From contig NC_091250.1 in NCBI RefSeq assembly GCF_042477335.2, positions 61,387,384 to 61,451,383 on the forward strand: 64,000 nucleotides of DNA, read 5' to 3'. The notes beneath the pieces are model-generated. The model saw only the letters and a program-made list of their open reading frames with translations. It searched no databases and was not told the origin of the DNA. The DNA is from Ovis canadensis (Eukaryota; Chordata; Mammalia; Artiodactyla; Bovidae). Both the position numbers and the translations under genes were made by a program. Positions 22,076 through 33,500 of this stretch are shown one piece after another. Every line of letters starts with the position of its first letter. The first letter of the stretch is position 1.

Positions 22076-23057
22076 GAAGGCATCGTGAATACAGTTAGAT
22101 CCATATCTCGTACAGAGTCCATACCTACTGGGGGAGGCTCAGCAGGACCAATGTGCAATTAAGGCCCGCCCTGGGAGTCCCTGAGATGAATCTGCCGCCT
22201 GCCCAGGGCCAGAGATAGAGCTGAGCTCACTGAACGCATGCCAGCAGATCCTTATCACTGGTGGACTCTGCTGTAGAAGTCGCTCCCAGGAGAGGTGCTG
22301 CTTGTTCTCTGTCTCCAGGGGCTGGATTTTAAGACCAGCACCCACTGGCAAAATCGTTCTCTCTCTAATGATAAGAACAGGCCCACTGGATTTGATTTCT
22401 AGTGCCCACTCTCAAGCAATATGTGTCAGCCCTTGGACTAAAATGACCAGCATTTGAAACTGTGGAGTAAAGACCTCAGACTCCCGAGGTTCCAGATGAG
22501 TCTAATCAAATCTTCCCACTCATCTCGCAACACCAGAGGCTTCCAGTGAAGCTCTAACAGTTAACATGTACTCCTAATGTGCCAGGTACTGTTCTATGCG
22601 TTATATATATTTTAGCTCACTTTAACAGACAGAGACTATTATTCCCATTTTACACACAGCAGACACAGGCAGGGGAAAAGCAAGGGGCAAGACAGGACAC
22701 TGGTCTCAGGCAGTTGGACCCAGGAGTTAGTGTGAGTGACCAACTAACTTTTCAGCCCCAGAGAGCCTGGCTCTGGTTTCCTGGAAGCAGCACTCCTGAG
22801 TTTTTCCCCCTATGGCCAGAAAAGGAAACCACCCTAGTTTCAGTGGGGCACTTCCACTATTAGTCGCTGGCAGCTGAGCAACAAATTAACTTGCTAAGCC
22901 TTTTCCTCAGCTGTAAAACCAGGGCCATCTGACAGAGGGAAAGGGCCTGGGTATTGGAATAAAACCCAAGTTTGATCCCAGCTCAGCAACTCTAAGGAAT
23001 CTTATGTCCGCTAACCTCTCTAACCTCCACTGGAAAGGGAGCCTGCTCTTTCCCCAA
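22076..23057. other. upstream intergenic sequence with a MIR-like fragment
   Basis: Mostly unique. 22580-22700 ('gtgccaggtactgttctatg', 'tattcccattttacacaca') looks like an old MIR. No exon recognised. Confidence 0.45.
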
Positions 23058-23272
23058 GGAAGTGAAAGTGTTCGTGGCTCAGTTGTGACCAACTTTTTGC
23101 AGCCCCAATGGACTGTATCCTGCCAGGCTCCTCTGGCCATGGATTCTCCAGGGAAGAATACTGGAATGGGTTGCCATTTCCTCCTCCAGGGGCTCTTCTC
23201 CATCAGGATGGAACCCAGGTCTCCTGCGTTGCAGTCAGATTCTCTATGGTTTGAGCCACTAGGGATGCCCTT
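23058..23272 (-). repeat. Bov-tA SINE
   Basis: Reverse-strand copy about 750 bases upstream of the CpG-rich promoter: 'gaaagtgttcgtggctcagt', 'gaatactggaatgggttgcc', head complement 'gagccactagggatgccc'. Confidence 0.82.
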
Positions 23273-24029
23273 CTGGGGGAAACGTTTGCTCCACACATAA
23301 CTGGGCTGTTACTTCCATCAGCGTTATGATGGGGTCTCCCTGGGACAGGTCTTCTCAAAGCCAGGATGGAAAAACATGTGGCCACACCTGGAATACAGGG
23401 CAGAGCAAAAGAAATAAGGTCAAGTTTTGCCCAAGCCGGGACAGGCAAGTGGGAGGTTCTGGTGGTGAGCAGCTAAGCGTTTTTCTCAGCCTGTCGCAGA
23501 TCCAGGGCTCCAGCTGGCCAAGAGTCTGACTGTCCAAGCTACCAGGACAGAAGGCATCTCCGAGCCTGATAAGACCAAACAATCCTGGCTTTGTTTTGGA
23601 AGGATTTGTCCCTGAGTTTCCAGTTGGCTTCTACTTAAGTCTCAGCGTCACTGACCTTTTCGGTCTCAGAGGAGCTAAACTAGACGATTCAGGTTCTTGG
23701 GGAGGAGAAAGCTGGGGAAGACGAGGAGCCCCGCTAGGCCGCCCTGGCTGGGATCTTGGGGCCGGTGATAAGGCGGGGCGGGCGCGCGGCAGCACGGCCG
23801 GGGCTCAGGGCGCAAGGGCCGCCGGCCTACCGGGCGCCGGGGCATTCGCCGCGGATCCGGCGCGGGGGGCGCCGTCTGAGATCTCGCCCCCAAGCCCGGC
23901 CGCTTCTTTCCTCGGTGTAGCCGGCTAGGTCACGATGGGCTCATTAAGCCGGCAGGTAGGCAGTGCCCCAGCGGCGGCAGCAGGCGGTCCTGGAATGTGC
24001 GAGGGGCGTGATGACTGCCGCCGGCCTTT

Positions 24030-24037
24030 TTGCGCAA
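24030..24037 (+). promoter_or_regulatory. palindromic C/EBP site
   Basis: TTGCGCAA, the ideal C/EBP palindrome, ends 9 bases upstream of the TATA box. C/EBP factors drive gene expression in alveolar type II cells, a main site of NaPi-IIb. The link here is inference. Confidence 0.65.
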
Positions 24038-24046
24038 CACCTTCCC

Positions 24047-24054
24047 TATATATA
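24047..24054 (+). promoter_or_regulatory. TATA box of SLC34A2
   Basis: TATATATA followed by CC. It predicts a transcription start at about 24077-24082, which leaves about 35-40 bases of exon 1 before the splice donor. Confidence 0.75.
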
Positions 24055-24077
24055 CCAGAGCGCCGGGCTCCACCTGG

Positions 24078-24115
24078 GTGCCTGCTCCGGTTCATTACCT
24101 GCGTAGAGAGCGCCA
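24078..24115 (+). other. SLC34A2: SLC34A2 exon 1, non-coding (5'UTR)
   Basis: The start is placed about 30 bases after the TATA box. The end is set by a consensus splice donor (cgcca/gtgagt, 24116). No ATG lies in it. Together with the three 5'UTR bases of exon 2 this gives a leader of about 40 bases, so there is no room for upstream ORFs. Confidence 0.7.
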
Positions 24116-24130
24116 GTGAGTACCGCCGCT

Positions 24131-26156
24131 GGGGTCTGGGCGCTTCTTCCTCTCTCCTGCCTCTTGAAAGAAACTTAATTCACTTTTAATTTACGCAATT
24201 CTTTTAGATCTCCCTCGATCCTGATCTCAAGGAACTTGGCTCTCTTTGGGCTACAGAAGAGGGGAAAAAGTAACTTTCTCCACACTTTCAGATTTTTCTT
24301 TTTCTTCTTAATGTCATTACTGTTGCTGTTATTTCAATTCCAGTGACTACACTATTAGTGGTGGCATACTTGGGGATTCTAAAATTAAAGATGTGGGGGG
24401 ATTCCTGCCACATAGGAATCAGGACAGCTAGGCTATCTTTTTGGTCACTAACTAGCTGTGTGATCTGAGGCAGGTCCCTGTAAGCCCCAAGGCCTCAGTT
24501 TCCTCCCCTCTTTCCAAGAAGGGAAACAAAAAAGTCTGTCTTTTCTGCGAAAAGTCCAGGTTTGGGTGGCTGTCCAGTGATGTAGTGTGACTTCCACACG
24601 CTGCTGTTCTAGTTTGCAGGGTTATTTATCCAAAGTGGCTGCAAGACACAGTCCTGGTCTGCTAGTCCCATCACCACAGGGAGCATCAGCAAAGGGCCCA
24701 GCCTTCCGCTTGTCTTGGGAGAACGGAGCCCCCAGTTTTCCAGTGTTTTTGGAGGTACCAGGGTGGGGGGCTGGGGAGGTGTGGGCAACGTGCAGTTGTG
24801 TTGGGGAGATCAAACATCTCCAGATCAGGAAGAGGGAGGCATGTGGAGTGGAGTTAATTCAGTCTTCAGATTCTCTGGGTAGCTGGCACTGAGGTTGAGT
24901 GTCTCTCCTATTCCCTTAATGAAGAGGCAGCTTTCTCAAACTTGATCTCATGGAAGCAGCTTGTGGATTTCATCATTTAGAATCCTCTCTTCCTCCCTAT
25001 TTGGGTTCATCATGAGATCTGGGTTAACTCTGCTTGCTCCAGCCCTGTTGGACTTTTTCTTCTCCACACCACTCTCCTCCTGGGCTGGAACCCTCTAATC
25101 TGTTCTGCCTTGGGTATTCTTTAAAAAAGGTGTGCCTCATGGCAGTGACCATTGTTTCAGATTGTTGAGCATGTTTGAATCTCTAGCCCCTGCCAGCCAG
25201 TTAGCTGATAATGATCTCTATTTTTGTAACTTTGGGAACTGGTGGCTAGAAGTGCATGCTTTGTAAAGACTCAGTGCTAAACTGCCCCCACCAAAATCCA
25301 CCCTAAGTCAACTCAACAATTTCATTGAAATAAGTTCCTGGTTTGGGGAGGATGGATGTCTGGTTTATTGCTGTTAGACACTAAGTGGGCATATGTACTG
25401 CTTGAATTCACTTTAATGAAGACAATAGCTTCTCAGGATCAGTGATTTGAAATAAACTTACTTCTTAGCCACCTTCCACCCTGCCTTTGTCCTGCCCTCC
25501 CCCCAGCTCCACCCTGGGAACAGAAAGGCAGTGTCAGCAGGGAGTAATCAGGACATCCCAGTGGAATTAATTCTAGTGAATTTAAAGATGCAAAAGTGTG
25601 TGGAAAGAAGGTGGCAAAAAGATGACAATGCATTTTAAGATGTTTATCTTTTATGAATTAGCTCTTTTAACGCCCTCCATACAATGCAAAAATAATATGG
25701 TTATAAGTTAATTATAGGATTTATTTTAAAATAAATTGGAAGTGCAGATGAGGGCAAATGTGGTTTGGTTAAAAGGGTCTTAGTTTAAAGTGATAGTGTA
25801 AATGTCTTTAAAAAATCCTATTAGTTCATGCCTTCAAAAGTCTAAAAGCCATTCATCGAGGTAAAACCGAGCTGCTTTGTCTCTCACACCTTCCTCCCCC
25901 ATTCTGTTCTCCAGGGATTATCTTTGTGACGTTTAGAGGAAGTTGAAGGAAAGTAACCACCATCCTCGGGAATCTTTGAATTCTTGGTCATTCTTTCAAA
26001 GTATAGGAAAATGTATCTCAAGCATATTGAGACCACTGGAGTCAAAATACTCAAGTTTGAATTGTCTCTACAGGCTTGGTGTGACTTAAAGTGATTTAAT
26101 TCTTTGTGCCTCAGTTTCCTTTCCTGTAGAATGGGGGATAGCATTGATACTAAGGT
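24131..26156. other. intron 1, proximal part, mostly unique
   Basis: No repeat recognised over 2 kb next to the promoter, unlike the rest of the window. Such repeat-poor first-intron sequence often holds regulatory elements, but I can name none. The open frames here are not supported. Confidence 0.4.
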
Positions 26157-26358
26157 AAAAAGTGTTAGTCACTTAGTTGTGTCGACTCTTTGTGATCCCA
26201 TGGACTATAGTCCACCAGGCTCCTCTGTCCATGAAATTCTCCAGGCAAGAATACTGCAGTGGGTTGCCATTTCCTTTCCAGGGGATCTTCCCGACCCAGG
26301 GATCGAGCCTAGGTCTCCTACATTGCAGGCAGATTCTTTACTGTCTGAGCCACCTCAA
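26157..26358 (-). repeat. Bov-tA SINE (intron 1)
   Basis: 'gtgttagtcacttagttgtg', 'aagaatactgcagtgggttg', 'gggatcttcccgacccaggg', head complement 'gtctgagccacctcaag'. Confidence 0.85.
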
Positions 26359-27582
26359 GCAAATGGACAGGAATGCATCAAGTGCTTGTGAGACTAAATA
26401 GATTAATTTGTTAACAGGGCTTACTGCAGGGCCTGGCACAAAACCCTCTGGAAATATTTGGCTGGCAGACACTGTCCGGCATGCTAGGGAATGGGGTCAT
26501 TCCCCCTGTGCTTGCAGAGGTCACAACCTGGTGGGAAAACACCTGTGTGTCTCGGTCTCTCAGTAGGACGATGCCCCTTGCCTCCTTCCTCCTCTCCCCA
26601 CTTCTTCAGATAGCCTTGAGCTACTGCTGTTCTGAGCGGAGGTGGCCCCAGAACAGGTCCTGGTTGGAGAGGCTCAAACAATGCAAAGCGTAGGGGCTGG
26701 GTGACTGCCAGATGCCTTACATTTCCCCACTGCCCAGGTCTGAGAAGGGCTGAGCAATTTTTGTTGATTTTTTTCCCCTTGGCCCTCAAGAGTTCCTCTT
26801 GGCATCGTATACACATGTGGATGCAGGAAGTTGAGCCAAAAGAGTTATCAGTACAGCCAGCTCAATTGTAGAGAGGAGCCCAGGGTGGGGGAAAGGGAGC
26901 AGATGTGTAGTCAGAGTCACTCATCTTGTACCTGGGCAATAAAAAACATTTTTCTGAGTATTAGCACCAAATTGCCAAAAGGGATGACTTAATCCTTCTC
27001 TGCTTCTGGCAGGTAGTAGGAGAGCACAGCCTTGGGCGAAGGTGGGGAGAGGGAACAGCTGAATCAGAGGGAGGGGGATGGGAGAAAGCCTTTGGAGGGG
27101 ACCACAAGCTCTAAGGGCCCTCTGACTGCCGAAGCGCCTCCCAGGGGAATTGGGCACTAGTGTCTGCCACACCCCTGGGAGCAGTGGCCTCAGATTCAGT
27201 CTACATCTTCCATCAGGCTCATTCAGTGCCTACTGTCCTGCTCAGCTGAGCCTCCTAAAGTTTGGACATAAACACCAAATCCAGGCTCTTAGTATGCCTG
27301 AGCCTTTGTGGGGAGTCAGCAGCCTACCCTTAGAGTATGTTGACTGGCATTTCCAGCTGTCTGAATGACTAGGTAAGCCTGACCTCTGCAGAGGCGTCAG
27401 TCAGCTAGCTATCCCAGACACCTTCAGAGCCCCACTGAGCCTGGACCCGAGGTAGGTGCCTTACTGCTCTGATGGGGCCTGGAGGATATCTAACTCCTTC
27501 CTCCATCTCGACACTTGGTGGGGTTCTGTGGAAAGGCCATCTAGCTTTGGAACCAGCAGTCCTGGCTTCAAATTAGACTCTT
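26359..27582. other. intron 1, unique sequence
   Basis: No gene or clear repeat. Overlapping open frames on both strands at 26484-27368 are uninterpretable and probably chance. Confidence 0.45.
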
Positions 27583-27583
27583 G

Positions 27584-27810
27584 TCCTTGGGCTTCCCAGG
27601 TGGCGCTAGTGGTAAAGTACCTGCCTGCCAATGCAGGAGACATAATGCAGGTTTGATCCCTGGGTGAGGAAGATCCCCTGGAGGAGGGCATGGCAACCCA
27701 CTCCAGTATTCGTGCCTGGAGAATCCCAATGACAGAAGAGCCTGGCGTGCTACAGTCCACGGGGTCCCAAAGAGCTGGACACGACTGAAGCAACTTAGCA
27801 TGATCCTTGG
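27584..27810 (+). repeat. Bov-tA SINE (intron 1)
   Basis: 'gggcttcccaggtggcgcta' to 'ggacacgactgaagcaactt', flanked by a short duplication of about 8 bp (TCCTTGGG). Confidence 0.88.
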
Positions 27811-28079
27811 GTAGCTGTGAAACTTTCTCAATTTCTCTGTGCCTCAGTTTCTTTGTAAACTGGAAAGAAGATCTCCTTATCCTAAGATTTAATGAGGTCA
27901 CAAATCATATAGAACACTCCCGCATCACAAAACAAACATTAGATCCTTCTTTCTTACGTCCTTCGAATTCAGTGGCCGCACAAACATTTACCGGGATTCA
28001 CTCAGCTGTGCACCGAGATGAACTTATGGGCTGGGGCAAAGTGGAGTTGAGTCTATTTGTTGTTTGTGATGCAGTTCAT

Positions 28080-28260
28080 TTCACAAAGTGCTGAGTGTTT
28101 ACTCTGCCAGGCACTCTGTTCGGGGCCTCAACTACACTCATTAATCAGTTAGTCTAATAACAGCTATTTAGGGAGGGAGACACATTGTCCCTAATTTTTG
28201 AAAAGATGAAACTGAGGCTCAGAGTCTCACACAGTAAGTGGCAGGGCTCTGCAGAGCCAG
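28080..28260 (+). repeat. MIR-like fragment (intron 1)
   Basis: 'gtgtttactctgccaggcac', 'gaaaagatgaaactgaggct' and 'cacacagtaagtggcagggc' match the order of a MIR element. Confidence 0.6.
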
Positions 28261-28738
28261 CCCTCCCCTGCCGCATGGTTCTCTTTCCGGGTGGTATGCC
28301 AGGCACTGTGATAGCAGCAGGCTGAACAGCTCTCTAGTCTCAGGGCTAATCATGGTGCGTTTGCTCCAAGTCCCCCTTTACTTGGAATCTGCAGGGTCAG
28401 CCTGCTCAGGGTGCTGAGGCTTTGGTGACTGGGAAGGCTGTGGGAGTAGGGACTCTGCGGCCACACTGCCAAGTGCAATGGGTGGGTACCTGGTGGCCTG
28501 CATTTCCCCACTTTCTAGGTGCTGAGAAGAACATCTTGAGCTGTGGGGTGGGGAGGACAGGGAGGGGCTGTCCAGCTGCTTCGGCATGCCCTGGGCTGGG
28601 TCAGATGGCTCCTGGCTGCCTGGCCCTCCGGGGGCCGTGCATATGTGGACCTGCGCATTCTCTTTCCTGCAAGTGGCTAGCACCGTGAACACCCAGTGAG
28701 TGACGGTAGAGTAGATGAATGTACTGAACAGTGAAGTA

Positions 28739-29066
28739 CAGTGGTCCCCAAGTGTCTGCTAGGTTTGGTTACAGGACTTACCACAGATCCTGAGATCTGC
28801 AGAGTCCCATGTATAAAATAGTGTAATTACATATAGCCCATGCGGTCCTCCCATATACTTTAAATCATCTCTAGATAGATTACAGTGTAAATGCTATGTA
28901 AATAGTTGTAAATACAATGTAAACGCTATGGAAATAGTTGCCTGTGTGCTGCATATTCAGCTTTTGCTTTATGGAACTAACTGGAATAATTTTTTCCCCT
29001 GAATGTTTTCCATCCGTGGTTGGTTGAAACTGCAGATGCAGAAGCCAAGGACAAGGAGGACTACTG
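28739..29066. mobile_element. MER2-like (Tigger/pogo-type) DNA transposon relic
   Basis: About 330 bases starting TA/CAGTGGTCCCC and ending near GGACTACTG, with inverted terminal wording and internal phrases 'ctttaaatcatctctagat', 'gtaaatgctatgtaaatagt' and 'catccgtggttggttgaaac' typical of the non-autonomous MER2 family. Family name from memory. Confidence 0.7.
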
Positions 29067-29739
29067 AACTGGATGTAGGAAAATGATTGTTTCATCAGGA
29101 ATGTGTCTGGAAAGGGGATTTGGGCGTGGGACAGATGGTTGAACTTGGAGTAGGGGAAGCAAGATTTCTAGGAAGGAAGAGTAGAGACTTCCGTTAGAAT
29201 GTTGCCTTTGCTTCTTGGTGATGCTGATTAATAGGAAATGAGGACCCAGAGAGGAATGAAGCCAGCACAGGCCTCACACAGAGGAAGTATTCAAGGCACT
29301 ATAGTTTGTTGAATCCCTTGTGGCCATATGCTACTCTCCCTTCTGTCCAGTTCAGTGGAAATGAGTGTCTGCCCATTCCATTGCTTTTATTATTGTGAAT
29401 TACTTGTATTTCAGGCCATGGAAGTGTCTGGTTCTGAATTCGCTACTTTGTATGCCCCTTAAAAGAATATGATTCTGATTAGTCAAATCCAGTCACTGGG
29501 AATAGTTTAAATAATACCTACTGCTGATGAGAATTTCCCAAGCTGGGCTGCTATGACATCCAGATTGTAGCTTCTTGAGACAGCTGCTCCATCCAACAGA
29601 TCTTGGCCAAACAGGCTTGCATATGGTGATGAGGAGCAAGCACTCATCATAAGATTCAGGCATGATTTGTTTCCTAGCCATGATCAGTGTGGATCTAAGG
29701 TGTTCCTTCAGTAGACCCTGGATGTTGACTTCTCCATTC

Positions 29740-29855
29740 ACAGATGTACGGTACCTACTATGTGTGGTCTGCTGAGCTCTGGGAGAAAAACGTGTAACAA
29801 GGTTCCAGCTCTCCAAAGCTTAAATTCTAGTTGAGAAGGCAGTGTAAATGTCCGT
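29740..29855 (+). repeat. L2-like fragment (intron 1)
   Basis: 'ggtacctactatgtgtggtc', 'ctgagctctgggagaaaaac', 'ccaaagcttaaattctagtt' resemble the L2 3' end. Confidence 0.5.
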
Positions 29856-30344
29856 AAGAGAAGAATAGCTCTAGAGTGAATTCAGATTATAACAGAAAGA
29901 GGTGATAGACTTACCAAATTTTCCCTTCAAAATGCCCCTATATACATTTTGCATTCTATAATATGCCCATGCTTGTTTTAGTATGATCATTGATGATCAC
30001 ATAAGTTTACAATATGTTGGCATGGTTCTGAGGGCTTGATCACACACTTGATCATCACAATAATCCTTCATAGGGTTAATCAAATATACATCATTTAGCA
30101 TTAATAGTGTAAGTCATTTAACATTCCCTTGCCCCTTTATGTGTGTGAAAGTAGTGCTCTGTGAAGATATGTCTATGTCCCAATCAAGGATATGTTTGAT
30201 CAGAGCCCCAACCTCCCTGACAGGTAGAGCTGTGTTTAAAAACTGGCTCCATCACTCACCTACTGGGTGACTTTGAACAAGTTGCTTGGATGTCTTGGAA
30301 TCACAGATTTTTCCCATTTGCAAATGTCAGTGTTCATGATGAAA

Positions 30345-30550
30345 TGTGTACCTTGGCTCAGTGGTAAAGAATCCGCCTGCAAAGCAGGTGACCCAGTCGA
30401 TCCCTGGATCAGGAAGATCCCCTGGAGGAGGGCATGGAAACCCGTTCTGGTATTCTTGCCTGGAGAATCCCATGGACAGAGGAGGACTGGTGGGCTACAA
30501 TCCATAGGATCGCACAGAGTCGGACACGACTGAAGCAGCTGAGCACAGCA
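30345..30550 (+). repeat. Bov-tA SINE (intron 1)
   Basis: 'ttggctcagtggtaaagaat', 'gatcaggaagatcccctgga', 'gagtcggacacgactgaag'. A 'gttcatga' direct repeat at about 30332 and 30551 may be its target duplication. Confidence 0.85.
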
Positions 30551-30929
30551 CGTTCATGACTCCTCTTTTGCCTAAAGATTTTAGTGACATATGTGTCAAG
30601 CACCAGCATAGCACCTGGCACCTCTTTGTCACTCTTTGAAATGGGAGTTGTTGTTATCAGAAATCAAGTAAAGATATCACAGTGGTGTGTGATAGTGGTG
30701 AGTGCCAGGTGAGTCACGTGGACAGGACACACCCTTAGAGAAGGGCAAGACTAAAGAGGCCTGGGGAACTCAGGTGCAGGAGGGAGCGAGAGGGCTTGCG
30801 CTGAGCCTAAACAGGTGGAGAGAAAGATGGGGGCAGGGTCTTCTGTTTGCCAGGGGGGATGCCTGGGCAGAAGCAGAGGAGAGGGTTCAGGGTCCCAGTT
30901 TTAGGCTGGTGTGACCAAGGCCAGGGATC

Positions 30930-31212
30930 ATTTGGGGAGCTGCTGCTGCTGCTAAGTCGCTTCAGTCATGTCCGACTCTGTGCGACCCCATAGACGGCAG
31001 CCCACCAGGCTCCCCCGTCCCTGGGATTCTCCAGGCAAGAACACTGGAGTGAGTTGCCAGTTCCTTCTCCAATGCGTGAAAGTGAAATCGCTCAGTTGTG
31101 TCCGACTCTTAGCAACCCCATGGACTGCAGCCTACCAGGCTCCTCCATCCATGGGATTTTATAGGCAAGAGTACTGGAGTGGGGTGCCATTGCCTTCTCC
31201 GATTTGGGGAGC
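30930..31212 (-). repeat. Bov-A2 SINE with 11-bp target-site duplication (intron 1)
   Basis: Reverse-strand dimer: a (GCT)4 run, 'aagtcgcttcagtcatgtcc', the first unit to 'ttccttctccaatgcgtgaa', then the second unit to 'ccattgccttctccg'. Flanked by ATTTGGGGAGC at 30930-30940 and 31202-31212. Confidence 0.9.
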
Positions 31213-31687
31213 AGTAAGCCATAAAGAGGTGACTGCACACGATCACAGTTGTGTGTTGGGAAAGTTAAGCTGTAGAGAGAGGCTGGGGCCCAAATCAGTT
31301 CAACAGGCTGCTGTGTCCCTCTAGGCAGGAGATACAGAGGCTCAGCATGAGGAGGTGGCCCCAAGGAAGCAGACACCAGGAACCAAGTTGCTCCCAGGTG
31401 AAATGCACAGTGGTGCTGGCTGGGTTTGGGAGCTGTCAGAGCTGACTTGGAGGTTCTCGGCTGATGGTGACAGGAGTCACATAAACAGCAAAGTTCCACC
31501 AAGGGGAACTTTGGGAATGATGGGGAAATGAGTTGGACTTAAGTTAAGGTGATGTCTAAGTGCTGACCACATAAATGGTCCATGAACAGTGTAGTTAGGT
31601 GGTTTGGATGCAGGCTAAGTGCTTTTGTACAAATATCTGGGGTGGGAGATGCTTGGAGTCTGTGGGAAACTCACTTCCTCCCTTGAA

Positions 31688-31999
31688 TCTTTTTTTAATT
31701 TTTTTTATTTTGGGCCGTGTTGGGTCTCTGTTGCTGCGTGGGCTTTTCCCTAGTTGTGGAGCTGGCGTTACTCTCTAGTTGTGGTGTGCAGGCTTCCCAT
31801 TGCAGGGGCTTCTCTTGCTGTAGAGCATGGGTTCTAGGTGCCCAGACTTCAGCAGCTGTGGCTCTCAGGCTCCAGAGCACAGGCTCAGTAGTTGTGGCAC
31901 ACAGGCGTCTAAGGCATGTGGGATCTTCCTGGATCAGGGATTGAACTCAGTCTCTCGCACAGGCAGGTGGATTCTTTACCTCTGAGCCACCAGAAAAGG
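31688..31999 (-). repeat. long CHR-type SINE (intron 1)
   Basis: About 310-bp reverse-strand member: a T-run, 'gggccgtgttgggtctctgt', 'gtggtgtgcaggcttcccat', 'gggatcttcctggatcaggg' and the head complement 'ctctgagccaccag'. Related copies are at 47455-47680 and 57609-57898. Confidence 0.8.
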
Positions 32000-32159
32000 T
32001 CCCCTCCCTGGATTCTGTGTGGAGTAAGTGGGATGCTGACTTCCACTAGAGCGTGAAAGCAAGCATCTTTTCCATTTGTCTAGAGTTGGGCTTTTAATCA
32101 GATAGATATCACTTTTGATGCTATTAATGCATAACTCACTCCTTCCAGGAGAGTTCCAG

Positions 32160-32500
32160 GTCATACAGTCATTGAGAGGCAAGCATGTGGACTCTGGAGT
32201 CAGAGAAACTCTCAAATCATGCCTGTGACCTTGGGCCAAGTGATTTCATCTGTCTGGGTGCTTTGGTTTTCTCATCTATAAAATGGGAAAAACATGAACC
32301 CCTTGCAGTGTTGATAAGAGGAGTTAAGAGGATCAATTTATTGAACAGATTACTGTACAGAAATTAACTCATTGAAGCTGCCTAGTAACCCAGTGGTTTA
32401 TAAACATAAACCACATTCCAATGTATGGGAAACAGAGGCACAGAGCAGTCGAGTGACTTGCCCAAAGTCTCAGTGTATCTGGGGCAGAGCTGGGGTTTGG
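32160..32500 (+). repeat. MIR-like fragment(s) (intron 1)
   Basis: 'tgtggactctggagtcagag', 'gtgaccttgggccaagtgat', 'ttctcatctataaaatggga', then 'gaaacagaggcacagagcag' and 'tgacttgcccaaagtctcag'. Probably two adjacent MIRs. Confidence 0.6.
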
Positions 32501-32871
32501 TTCTAAACCTCTGTGCTATATAATACCTAGCCTAGAGCCAGCCCTGTATTTTCTTTTTAACCTCAGAGCTATTTCAAATCCACATTTCAGATGTGGCAGC
32601 CTTGAGCTGAGGTTGAAGTTCTCCCAGATCAGCCTTGGCCTCTCCTCCCCAGCCACCCAGCTTCACCCCACTTCCCCTGCCCAGGCCCAGCCTTGTAAGC
32701 TGCCTCTCAGCACACCCCGAATGGTGCCGCATCAGCAGGCCTGGAGAGCAGTGGGCTTTGCCCCACGTAGGATGGTCAGCTGTACTGCAGGACACTGGAT
32801 GGAAACTCACCTGGGTTCAAGGCTCTGCCATGTGGGACCTTAGGCAAGTCACAGATCTCCGTGTACCTGAG

Positions 32872-33282
32872 TTTTTCTTTTTCTTTTTTTTAATTGGGTA
32901 TAATTGCTTTTGGGGCTTCCCTGATGGCTTAGGAGTAGAATCTGCCTGCCAGTGCAAGAGATTCAGGAGATATGAGTTCGATCCCTGGGTTGAGAAGATC
33001 CCTGGAGGAGGAAATGGCAACTGACTCCTGGAAAATTCCATCAACAGAGGAGCCTGGCAGGCTACAGTCCATGGGGCCACAAAGAGGCGGCCGCGGCTGA
33101 GCAGAAATGCACGTGCGATTCTTTTACCGTGTTGCGCTAGTTTCCGCTGTACAACAAGTGAATCAGCTATTTGTACACATATGTCCCCTCCGTCTTGGAC
33201 CTCCTTGCCCACCCCATCCCAACCCTCTAGGTCACCACAGGGCACTGAGCTGAGCTCCTTGTGCTATAAAGCCGGTTCTTCA
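32872..33282 (-). mobile_element. old L1 3'UTR fragment split by a Bov-tA SINE (intron 1)
   Basis: Reverse-strand L1 3'-end wording ('taattgggtataattgcttt' on the left; 'gttgcgctagtttccgctgt', 'caacaagtgaatcagctatt', 'gagctccttgtgctataaag' on the right) interrupted at about 32912-33115 by a + strand Bov-tA. Confidence 0.65.
32912..33115 (+). repeat. Bov-tA SINE nested in L1 (intron 1)
   Basis: 'ggggcttccctgatggctta', 'tgggttgagaagatccctgg', 'ggcaggctacagtccatggg', end 'cggccgcggctgagcag'. It contains a chance NotI site at 33087-33094. Confidence 0.85.
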
Positions 33283-33389
33283 TCTTGGGAAGCCATATAA
33301 TGGCAGAATAATCACAACACTTCTCCGAATGGGCAGTGGTAAGGTTGAGCACAGCTACTGGCTCTTGCTGGCTAGGCAGGTCCCAGCAT

Positions 33390-33500
33390 CCTTTTCAGAA
33401 AGCACATGAAGCCTAGGTGCCAGGCCCGGTGCTGGGTGCTTATGAAGCTGAAAGACCTGGTCTGCGCCTTCCTGGAAGCCAGTGACTGCAGGATGTTGGC
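33390..33500 (+). repeat. L2-like fragment (intron 1)
   Basis: 'taggtgccaggcccggtgct', 'gggtgcttatgaagctgaaa', 'tggtctgcgccttcctgga' resemble L2 3' sequence. Confidence 0.45.

Larger units (their letters stand above)
23690..24130 (+). promoter_or_regulatory. SLC34A2: SLC34A2 promoter, CpG-rich
   Basis: A CpG-dense block, the most GC-rich stretch of the window, peaking at about 23765-23890 and ending just after exon 1. Within it are a GATA-type site TGATAAGG (23766-23773), a GC box GGCGGGGCGGGC (23772-23783), a TEAD-type TGGAATGT (23991-23998), a palindromic C/EBP site TTGCGCAA (24030-24037) and a TATA box (24047-24054). The combination of CpG island and TATA box fits a gene with regulated, tissue-biased output such as lung alveolar type II, intestinal and mammary epithelium. 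Factor binding is inferred from motifs only. Confidence 0.82.

Noticed and set aside
23596-23928. 110-residue Gly/Ala-rich open frame upstream of SLC34A2
   Set aside because: Composition follows the CpG island; no homology or conserved start. It lies upstream of the TATA box.
33087-33094. NotI site and CpG cluster as a CpG island
   Set aside because: A few CpGs inside a single Bov-tA SINE; too short.
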